A stretch of DNA of 64,000 nucleotides from Anditalea andensis (GTDB taxonomy: Bacteria; Bacteroidota; Bacteroidia; Cytophagales; Cyclobacteriaceae), in NCBI RefSeq assembly GCF_000714815.1, contig NZ_JMIH01000014.1, positions 682,001 through 746,000 on the forward strand, read 5' to 3'. Position 1 is the stretch's first letter; every line of letters starts with the position of its first letter. The position numbers and the translations under genes are program-made. The notes under the pieces were generated by a model. It saw nothing but the letters and a program-made list of their open reading frames with translations, ran no database searches and was not told the DNA's origin. Shown here piece by piece: positions 29,912 to 37,900 of this stretch.

Positions 29912-30349
29912 TTATAGATATCGTTTCATCTTATAATGTTCAATATTACATTCTGAAAACTTTTCACCATCTTTTTTAAAATCGAACCGTTCATATAGCG
30001 GAACGGCCGGTAATTGGGCGTGCATATAGAGCAGTTGACCTTTGGCCGTTTCTTCCCTAGCGATATCCTCAATCACGGCTTCTACTAGCGCTTTTCCTAT
30101 ACCAAAGCCCCTATACTCCTTCAGTACAGCAAACCTTTCCAACTTCACGCCATTATCAGTATACCTCCACCTGGCGGTACCTGCAGGAATACCGTCATAT
30201 AAGGCTAAGAAATGGGTGGATGTCTCTTCATATTCATCATATTCTTCATCCGGTGCCACGTTTTGTTCTATCACAAAAACTTCTTGCCTTATATTAAACA
30301 GTGCTGTCAGTGCTTCCTCTGTCCTTATTTTTGTTACCTCTATATTCAT
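29912..30349 (-). CDS. GNAT family N-acetyltransferase, ElaA-like
   Basis: Acetyl-CoA-dependent acyltransferase. The A motif LERFAVLKEYRGFGIGKALVEAV contains the pyrophosphate-binding R-G-x-G-x-G/A-type loop, preceded by VFVIEQNVAPDEEYDEYE as in ElaA-like members. The start is set at ATG 30349 because a Shine-Dalgarno-like AAGGAG (30360-30355) lies just upstream; an ATG at 30364 would include the SD. The start lies inside phoH, a 56-base out-of-frame overlap, so translation is probably coupled. Substrate unknown. Confidence 0.88.
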   Translation of the reverse strand: MNIEVTKIRTEEALTALFNIRQEVFVIEQNVAPDEEYDEYEETSTHFLALYDGIPAGTARWRYTDNGVKLERFAVLKEYRGFGIGKALVEAVIEDIAREETAKGQLLYMHAQLPAVPLYERFDFKKDGEKFSECNIEHYKMKRYL

Positions 30350-31307
30350 TTTTTCTCCTTTCATTTTCTAGGTCATCCTTATCGTACGCTTCTATTATAG
30401 ACTTCACCAATCTGTGGCGGATGACATCTTTGCCACTCAACTTGACCACGCCTATACCTTTTACATCTCGTAGTACCCCCAAAGCTACACTGAGACCTGA
30501 CTTCTGTCTGGTCGGCAGATCCACTTGGGACTGGTCACCTGTTACGATTACTTTAGAATTTGGCCCCATACGGGTCAAAAACATTTTTATCTGTTCACTC
30601 GTCGTATTCTGTGCTTCATCTAGCAGAACAAATGCATCATGAAGTGTCCTACCTCTCATATATGCCAGAGGTGCTATTTCAATAACTCTGGTCTCTTGAT
30701 AATATTTTAATTTCTCTGCAGGCACCATATCACCTAATGCATCATATATTGGTCGCAAATATGGGTCCAATTTTTCCTGAAGGTCACCAGGAAGAAAACC
30801 CAAATTTTCTCCCGCCTCTACAGCCGGACGGGTGATGATAATTCTTTTGACTTCTCTATTTTTTAGTGCCCTCACCGCTAGGGCTACGGCAATATAAGTT
30901 TTGCCTGTACCGGCTGGCCCCAGAGCGAAAACCAAATCGTTTTTATATGCTGACTCTACAAGTGCCCTCTGGTTTTCGGACTTGGGTTTAATGACCAAAC
31001 CTTTATTCCCAAATACTATTATATCGTTTCTTTTGTCCGTCTCAAAAGGCACACCCTCCATATCAATGTACTCTTTGACATGATCAGGTGTCACTTGACC
31101 AAATTTATTAAAATGCTGAAGGAGCATATTAAGGATATCATTTATCCTCAGGATCTCCGGTGCCCTTCCCTGAATTCTGATTTCATTCCCACGTGATACA
31201 ATCTTACTTTGGGGAAAAGCTGCTGCTATCTGGCGTATATTCTCATTTTCTGTCCCCAGAAATTCCAGTAGCGGTATGTTTTCTAATGTAATTATTTTTT
31301 CTACCAA
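30294..31307 (-). CDS. phoH: PhoH family P-loop ATPase
   Basis: Cytosolic ATPase of the PhoH/PhoL family, linked in other bacteria to RNA metabolism together with YbeY. The N-terminal KH-like region (about 1-100) is followed by Walker A GPAGTGKT at 130-137 and Walker B VLLDEAQNTT near 228-236. Length 337 is typical. The last about 18 residues (ERRKNEYRGNKNKDRG...) are a charged tail encoded in DNA that also holds the start of the GNAT gene in another frame. Divergent from the SAM hydrolase-like gene. Confidence 0.94.
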   Translation of the reverse strand: MVEKIITLENIPLLEFLGTENENIRQIAAAFPQSKIVSRGNEIRIQGRAPEILRINDILNMLLQHFNKFGQVTPDHVKEYIDMEGVPFETDKRNDIIVFGNKGLVIKPKSENQRALVESAYKNDLVFALGPAGTGKTYIAVALAVRALKNREVKRIIITRPAVEAGENLGFLPGDLQEKLDPYLRPIYDALGDMVPAEKLKYYQETRVIEIAPLAYMRGRTLHDAFVLLDEAQNTTSEQIKMFLTRMGPNSKVIVTGDQSQVDLPTRQKSGLSVALGVLRDVKGIGVVKLSGKDVIRHRLVKSIIEAYDKDDLENERRKNEYRGNKNKDRGSTDSTV

Positions 31308-31413
31308 TCCTTTTGTCTCTATTTACTGTTGAGTTGCTTAAATCTTCAAGAATAATACGCTATTTTTGTCTATATCTCATAACAAAAATACAAAATAATT
31401 AATATATCCACTT

Positions 31414-32190
31414 ATGGCTTTAGTAACATTCACTTCTGATTTTGGTGATGCAGATTATTACGTACCTGCGGTCAAAGCGAAGATGCTATCCATAAACCCT
31501 CAGCTGAACATCATAGATATATCCCACAAGATAGAACCTTATGATATAGCCCATGCAGCATTTGTTCTAAGATCTGTCTATAAAGACTTTCCAAAAGGAA
31601 CCGTTCATCTCGTGGCCATTAACAGCACCAGTACCATTACTGATGGCTTCATCGGCATCAAACTGGAAGAACACATCTTTGTAGGACCAAATAACGGGGT
31701 GCTTAGCATGCTTTCAGACTACGATCCGGGGATAGTGGTACAATTTGCCGATATCCACATAAAGCACAGCACATTCCCTGCCAAAGATATACTTGGGCCA
31801 ATTTGTGCCAAGGTGGCCAGCGGAGCTGCCATACATGATTTTGGAGGTCCTCTGGCAAATATACGTAAAATGCTGCCAAGACAGTTCAAAGCAACCAAAA
31901 AACAGATTGTAGGCTATGTAGTTCGTGTAGATAATTATGGCAACCTGATCACAAACATCAGGCAGGAAGTATTTGAAACTTTAAACCCAGGCCAATTTAC
32001 TTTGGAGTTTAGCAGAGAAGTGCTCACAGAACTCAATACCTGCTATGACCATGTAGAACCGGGAGATTGTTTTGCTTTTTTTAACAGCCTAGGGCTACTT
32101 GAAATTGGTATAAACCATGGTGATGGTGCCAATCTATTAGGCTTAAGATATGATAGCCCTGTATTTATCAATTTCGAATTGGAATCTTAA
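31414..32190 (+). CDS. SAM hydroxide adenosyltransferase (DUF62) family protein
   Basis: Member of the SAM hydrolase/fluorinase-chlorinase fold, which usually splits SAM into adenosine and methionine with hydroxide. Hallmarks are the opening TFTSDFGDADYYVPAVKA, the internal VGPNNGVLS loop, and the C-terminal barrel with VDNYGNLITNI and NSLGLLEIGINHGDGA. Length 258 fits the hydroxide transferases. No halogenase-specific insertion was recognised, so hydrolysis is the safer reading. Physiological role in this genus is unclear. Confidence 0.88.
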   Translation: MALVTFTSDFGDADYYVPAVKAKMLSINPQLNIIDISHKIEPYDIAHAAFVLRSVYKDFPKGTVHLVAINSTSTITDGFIGIKLEEHIFVGPNNGVLSMLSDYDPGIVVQFADIHIKHSTFPAKDILGPICAKVASGAAIHDFGGPLANIRKMLPRQFKATKKQIVGYVVRVDNYGNLITNIRQEVFETLNPGQFTLEFSREVLTELNTCYDHVEPGDCFAFFNSLGLLEIGINHGDGANLLGLRYDSPVFINFELES

Positions 32191-32199
32191 TCAACAGCT

Positions 32200-32499
32200 A
32201 TGTTAATCAGGACAGTAAGAATGACCTTTCAGCCAGAAAATGTAGAAGGTTTTTTAGAAATTTTCAATAATAGCAAAACTAAGATACGTGGATTCAAAGG
32301 ATGCCATCACCTTGAATTGTGGCAGGACCATTGCCAAACAAATATTTTTACAACCTTCAGTTATTGGGAGGATGAAGCAGCATTGGACCAATACCGTGAA
32401 TCAGAGCTATTTAAGGAAGTATGGGGACAAACCAAGGTATTGTTTGCTGAAAAACCACGCGCTCTTAGCCAAAAAAAAATTGAAGAAGTAGGCCTTTAA
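32200..32499 (+). CDS. ABM-domain (antibiotic biosynthesis monooxygenase-like) protein
   Basis: A 99-residue ferredoxin-like dimeric alpha/beta barrel protein. The pattern VRMTFQPENVEGFLEIFN...GFKGCHHLELWQD...TTFSYWEDEAALDQYRESELFKEVW is characteristic of ABM-domain quinol monooxygenases. These act on quinols or serve unknown roles; catalysis is not proven here. It starts nine bases after the SAM hydrolase-like gene and should be on the same transcript. Confidence 0.85.
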   Translation: MLIRTVRMTFQPENVEGFLEIFNNSKTKIRGFKGCHHLELWQDHCQTNIFTTFSYWEDEAALDQYRESELFKEVWGQTKVLFAEKPRALSQKKIEEVGL

Positions 32500-32565
32500 A
32501 ATTGCAGGAAAAAAATTCTTTAACCATATTTGCATCCCGATAAGCGATTAATGGCCTGTCGAATT

Positions 32566-32650
32566 GCCCAGATGGCGGAATCGGTAGACGCGTTGGTCTC
32601 AAACACCAATGCCGCAAGGCGTGCCGGTTCGACTCCGGCTCTGGGTACCA
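32566..32650 (+). tRNA. tRNA-Leu (anticodon CAA)
   Basis: Cloverleaf folded by eye: acceptor GCCCAGA pairs with TCTGGGT (first pair G-U), D arm with GGTAGACGC, anticodon stem TTGGT/ACCAA with loop CTCAAAC giving anticodon CAA, a long variable arm (TGCCGCAAGGCGT), and T arm GCCGGTTCGACTCCGGC. Discriminator A and CCA are encoded. The long variable arm and anticodon fit a class II leucine tRNA reading UUG. Confidence 0.95.
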
Positions 32651-32678
32651 AAAGCCCGCTGAAAAGCGGGCTTTTTTT
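32651..32678 (+). terminator. Intrinsic terminator after tRNA-Leu
   Basis: Perfect stem AAGCCCGCT (32652-32660) and AGCGGGCTT (32665-32673), GAAA tetraloop and a T tract to 32678, directly after the tRNA 3' CCA. On the opposite strand it also has a T run and could end the EEP-family transcript. Confidence 0.9.
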
Positions 32679-32711
32679 ATTATATATGGGTAAATCCAAA
32701 ACCTACAGCCC

Positions 32712-33686
32712 TCAATTTTCATCCTTAGCTGATAATTCCAAACGGATCATCAGCGGAAAGTGATCCGACCCGATGGGTTTAAGTTTTTCCAGTGAAATAA
32801 GATAAAAATCTTTGGTATAAAAAAAATGGTCCAAAGGATATCGAAAAAGCGGTACAAACACATTATAGGTATTGAAAAAGCCTCTACCTTCTCTGGGATC
32901 CAGCATATTTGTTTTCCTTTGGAATTGCTCTGAGGTCCTGGACCATGCTACATCATTTAGATCTCCGGCTATAATTACAGCACCGCCATCGTCCATGATT
33001 CTTTGGCCCACTCTTAATATCTCAGTATCCCTTTCATAGGTATCAGTACCTGGCTTAGGAGGTTCAGGATGAAGACAATGGATTTTTGCAAATTCACCAG
33101 AAGGTAACTTTACCTTAGCATATATAGAAGGAATATCATCTTTTACTAAAAAATTAAGTTCTGTGTCCATTAACTCCAGCCTTGAGTACACTATCATCCC
33201 GTATGTATTGTCTAATGGATATATTACATTATAAGGATATGATTTATCCAGCATAGATACTTCATCCGCCCATTTTTGGTCAGGCTCTGTCAGCAATATG
33301 ACATCAGGATCCGACTCCTCCACCAATTTTAAAAAATCACCATACCTATCATTGTCCATTTTTACATTATACATTAATATAGACAAACTGTTTTCCTTCA
33401 CTGGATCCACAGCATCTCTGGCCACTGTGGGATATAAAGATATATACCTCACCATCATCCTGGACTGGTAGATTATAGCGGCCACTAGAAATATAGAAAT
33501 ACCGACTAGACGAAACCTATCTCCGCGATAATGATAAATGGTCAAAACCAAAGCCAATAAAGTGAATACAGTAATCTGTGCTCGGGGAAAATCCCATATT
33601 CTGATCCACCAGTGATCTGTATTGATAATAGGTAATGCAGTAGTGATTACCACTATAAAAATGAGAATATGTAAGAATATACGCAT
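32712..33686 (-). CDS. Membrane-anchored endonuclease/exonuclease/phosphatase (EEP) family protein
   Basis: Three N-terminal transmembrane helices (about residues 3-20, 33-51, 60-77) precede an EEP catalytic domain: LSILMYNVKMDNDRYGD (metal-site Asn), VILLTEPDQKW (Glu), IHCLHPEPP, AGDLNDVAWSRTSEQF (Asp/Asn) and the terminal SDHFPL (Asp-His). The catalytic residues look intact, so a phosphodiesterase or nuclease activity on the periplasmic face is likely; substrate unknown. Length 324 is usual for this membrane-bound subgroup. Confidence 0.88.
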   Translation of the reverse strand: MRIFLHILIFIVVITTALPIINTDHWWIRIWDFPRAQITVFTLLALVLTIYHYRGDRFRLVGISIFLVAAIIYQSRMMVRYISLYPTVARDAVDPVKENSLSILMYNVKMDNDRYGDFLKLVEESDPDVILLTEPDQKWADEVSMLDKSYPYNVIYPLDNTYGMIVYSRLELMDTELNFLVKDDIPSIYAKVKLPSGEFAKIHCLHPEPPKPGTDTYERDTEILRVGQRIMDDGGAVIIAGDLNDVAWSRTSEQFQRKTNMLDPREGRGFFNTYNVFVPLFRYPLDHFFYTKDFYLISLEKLKPIGSDHFPLMIRLELSAKDEN

Positions 33687-34127
33687 GAAAATAAATATAT
33701 GTGCTGATGCGTATAAAAATTAAGCCAATTATTAAATGGGTGAATATATACCGCAATAATTACTGTATAAATAAATCCTATGTCCAGCAAAAGTTTACAA
33801 AACTGTGCCAAATATATTAGAATTTGATTATAAATCACCTAAAAGAAGGCTTAAATGCATGCACCATGATTTATCCGTATTCGATTTATAAAATTCCATT
33901 TAGGATATGGGCAGTCATACCCTAATACATCATTTGCCAAAATGGCTATGCTTTTAAAGTATACCATGAAACTCCTACTGCCATTTCATTTTTTAAGATG
34001 TCAGAGTTATTTCCTTATTTAATAACATTTAAGCCAATTTTTTAAATTTTTGTAGAACATTTATAAACATTAATAACTTACCTGTGTTTCAATAGTATTA
34101 TAACCACAAAACTAAACCTATATAATT
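33687..34127. other. AT-rich divergent intergenic region
   Basis: 441 bases upstream of both the EEP-family gene (-) and the small membrane protein gene (+). TTG near 34051 and TAACTTAC near 34075 could be a weak -33/-7 pair for the downstream gene. No ORF or folded RNA recognised. Confidence 0.35.
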
Positions 34128-34406
34128 ATGGAAAACATTGAAAAAGAATTGAAATCGAAAATGCAGAATTCTAATCCTGACAAAGAAGAAGGTCGAGTGG
34201 CCAGTATGATCGAAGAGCAAACCGCCAAAGTTCCATCTGATGTGTTTTTATGGGCATCTTTAGGTTCTATGGCAGCATCGTTGGCTTTAAAGATAACAGG
34301 TAATGATAAAACCGCATTATTTGTCGGCCAATGGGCTCCATCTTTCCTATTGTTAGGTATTTATAATAAACTGGTAAAACAACTAGGCCACGATAAGAAG
34401 CATTAA
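34128..34406 (+). CDS. Small two-helix membrane protein, unknown function
   Basis: A 92-residue protein with a charged N-terminal 35 residues (KELKSKMQNSNPDKEEGR) and two hydrophobic segments (VFLWASLGSMAASLALKI and ALFVGQWAPSFLLLGIYNKL). No signal peptide. I recognise no family. It stands alone, with a strong intrinsic terminator 46 bases after the stop, so it is a genuine monocistronic unit and may be well expressed. Confidence 0.75.
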   Translation: MENIEKELKSKMQNSNPDKEEGRVASMIEEQTAKVPSDVFLWASLGSMAASLALKITGNDKTALFVGQWAPSFLLLGIYNKLVKQLGHDKKH

Positions 34407-34451
34407 ATGATACTGGTTTATCTAAGACCAATTTAGACCAAGATCTGATAT

Positions 34452-34493
34452 AAAAAAGGGATACCAATTCGAAAGAACTGGTATCCCTTTTTT
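34452..34493 (+). terminator. Strong intrinsic terminator, probably bidirectional
   Basis: AAAAAAGGGATACCA (34452-34466) pairs with TGGTATCCCTTTTT (34479-34493) with a 12-base loop; A and T tracts flank both sides, so it can stop the small membrane protein transcript (+) and the convergent unknown gene (-). Confidence 0.9.
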
Positions 34494-34553
34494 ATTAATC
34501 ATTAATAAATAGAATTTACATCTAAATGATTATTTTTCTATATATAACGATTT

Positions 34554-34853
34554 TCAAGGCCTTCCTTCAAAAGGTAGCTTATAAAAGTATTTTTCCCCAT
34601 TTACCACTATTATATATTGGCCTTTATGCTGGGCCTCTGGGAGGGGTAGTAAATCATCAATAAATGGAAAATCTCCATTTATTTTTGGAGGAATCCCCTT
34701 ATTGTCTTCCATTAAAAATGCCATATAATCTTGCGGCACATAATATATAAAAGGATGCATTTCTCTATCAGGAAATTGATTTTTAAAATCTGATTCAGTT
34801 TGTTTTTGATTTTGGATCAGTTTGGATATTTCATTAGCAGTCAATGATCTCAT
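34554..34853 (-). CDS. Small protein of unknown function
   Basis: A 99-residue soluble protein, no signal peptide or membrane segment; the first 35 residues are helical and polar (ANEISKLIQNQKQTESDFKNQF), the rest is Pro-rich with aromatic residues (HPFIYYVPQDYMAFLMED) and ends in a strand pattern (YIIVVNGEKYFYKLPF). I recognise no family. Its position downstream of porU2 (gap 91 bases, other genes reading the same way only upstream of it on the strand's far side) gives no functional clue. Codon use resembles its neighbours. Confidence 0.6.
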   Translation of the reverse strand: MRSLTANEISKLIQNQKQTESDFKNQFPDREMHPFIYYVPQDYMAFLMEDNKGIPPKINGDFPFIDDLLPLPEAQHKGQYIIVVNGEKYFYKLPFEGRP

Positions 34854-34944
34854 ATTTATAAAAATTTGGTCGCTTTATGTATTGATTTAAGCAATTCCTG
34901 TGCCTCTAAAAAATGTAACATACTATAAAATCCATTATGCCACA

Positions 34945-37900
34945 TCACCTTAACAGATACATTTTCCCATACCCTTTCTTAAAGGCTTTATCACCGGCAG
35001 TGGACCTATGCTCCATAAAGTGACCGTTTTTAAGTACCAAAACCCTATAGATATAAACCCCGTTTGCCAGCTGACCCCCAAATTCATCTCTTCCGTCCCA
35101 GGCATAATCTGAAAGGTTATGCCCTATCCGTATGGGACCCAGCTCATCCTGAAAGATCTCCCTCACCACTTTACCCGTTACGGTCATAATCTGAATTTTT
35201 ATCTGATCCGGCACCTGAGAACCCGTGACAGTAAAAACAAATCTTACACTGCTGCTGAATGGATTCGGATATGGGTAAAAATGAGTGATCTGGGAATCAT
35301 TTACTACTTCAAAAGTGATTTCATATGGCTTATCACTAGCTTTATTTCCTGAAGCATCTGTGGCAGTAATCATTAAACTATATTTGCCATCTTCCAAAGG
35401 CCCTGGCTGAAACTCAACTTTAAAATCTTGGGTGTCCGTGGCAGGATACCATTTTAATTTGGGCTCATTGAAATAGACCCTTTTGTAAATACACGTTACG
35501 CAGTTTGAGCGTATGGCAATCTCCACTCCGACAGTATCCTTCTTCCGTATCAAGGACCCTGCATCCCTTAGGACTGCTGAAATCATCACTGTGGGGGAGA
35601 CAAGATCACCATCCATGATATAAATCCCGTCAAAATGCACATCTAAAACAGGATTATGCTCAGCTGGAAGCACAGAGACATACTCTTTAATATCTATAAT
35701 ATTGTTTTGATAAGTCTGCTCTAATGCGATTCTGGGGTTAGCAAAAACATGCAGGTTATTCAAACCTGACATACCAATAGAGTTAAAGCCTATAAGAAAC
35801 TCAGTCGACTTCCCTGCAGGAACCGGTGCTATTTTTTTAAAAAACCTGTCTGCTTTACTTTTGTCCCTGTTCCTCCATATCCACTCTATCACCAAAGAAT
35901 CGGTAAAATCATGCGGGGAAATATTAGCAAATTCAAATTTAAAGCCACGCTCCTCACCTTCTCTCAGCTGTATAGCTCTTTCGGCCTGGTTATAGATCAG
36001 AACCCCCTCTGGCACTCCTGTATAATTAACCTGCCATTTCATCAGCTGGCCGGGGAGTTCAGCTTCTGGATCATCCATAGCATATCTCAACCTTATGTAT
36101 GGATACTGTATAGAATTGATGAACTCAAGCGAAAAATGCTCTGGTCTAGCATTTTCCACCAGTAAAGTCTCATTCCCATCTCGTGCAATGCCTATTATAT
36201 CCATTTGCCCCAAATTATTATTATTAAAAACATCCTTTTTTATCAAATAGCTAAAAAACTCCTTCCATTCACTTGCAGGCCCTATCATTGGTGAAATTAT
36301 GCTCCCAGATGTAAAATGACCTTCTAATCGCGTATTGAACTGGAGCACCTGACGGTCTGTAGGTTCAGGCAGCTCTGAATCTGCTACCATTTCTATAGCC
36401 TCACCAGCTTTCATTCCTTTCTTGCCAAAAAGTATATAGGGGTCTCCTGTTTTCAATTTTCTTAATGTACTTTCATTGGCGCCAAACTCTGTCAGTTTCT
36501 GGTAAGCTATATCTGGCCAATTACTGAAATTCACGTTACCCACAGAAAATATCAGTACATAATCTCCCTCTCCTACACCATTCACGTAGTCTATTAAATA
36601 CTGTGTATTGTTTAAGATCGCCGTGTTCCTGATAGACTGGATGATCTGCGGCACCCTACCACAGGTGTTTCCATCCAATACATCAAACCCATCCGGTGGA
36701 AAGACCAGGTAAGGTGTCAAATCTTTTTTTTGAAAAGACAATAATCCCAAAGACCCATTTGGACACATTCTGCTGTTCACATTATTGACATTGTTCAAAA
36801 TATATGGAATACCGTCCATTAATAATTGAGTGTTTTGATAAGTAAGGCTAGGAGCAGACCTGCCAAAAGTAAATATGTCGAGATCCATGCCTAGGCTTTC
36901 AAACTTCCATTCATTTTTAACTAGATCTTGGAAAAGTTGATGCTTGGTATTTTCAATAAACTGAGATAATTCCCTCTGAGTCCAGCCTTCTGAGCCATTT
37001 TTAATATACGAAAAACTAGAAACTGACCATGCTTCCGCTTCTCCCTCTTTTGGCTCCAAAATCTTTGTTCTCCAATATATGGTTACTGTATCCTTTAATC
37101 CCACTATATCAGAGTAATCTAAAGACCATGTAGTCAATCCATTTGAGGTAATCTGTATTTCTTTTCGAGCAGCACTGGAAAATTGGTGTGTAGTATCCAC
37201 CTGAATCCATAAAACGCTGCTCTCGGCATCAGTTCCGCTAGTTTGGCTTATCAAATCTACTTTGGTATTAGGAACTATAGAAAAATTAAGGGGGAATAAA
37301 TTAAACACACCGTTCATCTGTATAAAATGCGATGTAGTAATGCTGTTGTTAAAATAATTCAATTCCTGTATGTTTTTGTCTTTATTTATCTCAATAGTAA
37401 ATGTATTTTCACCATAGGCATTTACTGCTCTATTTGGAATGGTAAATATGATAGTATCCCTTCTATAGACGGGTCTGAAACGCTTATTTTCATAATCTAT
37501 AGATACCCCATCAGGAAGTCTTCTGCTCACACTGATATCAAAGGAATCAAGGTTTACTTTACCCAGATTCCTTACTACCATTTTAAGATGTAGGGTATCA
37601 AGAAAGGCATTTAAAACTTCCCCATTCGGTCCTTCCAATGTTACATCCGTACTTTTTATTTCATAATCAGCATGAGGTGCTGGAAAAATCTTACCTGCAG
37701 GATCGCCTAGCATCACCATCATAGAAGGGAGAGAGGTATATAAAGGATCTGTCCCATATCTCCGGTAAAACTCCTGCTCTGCTGCCCTCCTTACTTTTCC
37801 TATGGACTGATGGATCATGGATGAATCTGCAAAAGCCTTCAGGTAAAAATTTTCTGAATATCTTCTTAGGATAACATCAACACCCACATTGGTATGGGCG

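Noticed and set aside
32465-32722. 85-codon frame on the minus strand across tRNA-Leu
   Set aside because: It is antisense to the tRNA and its terminator; the translation (YPEPESNRHALRH...) is the familiar artefact of tRNA genes.
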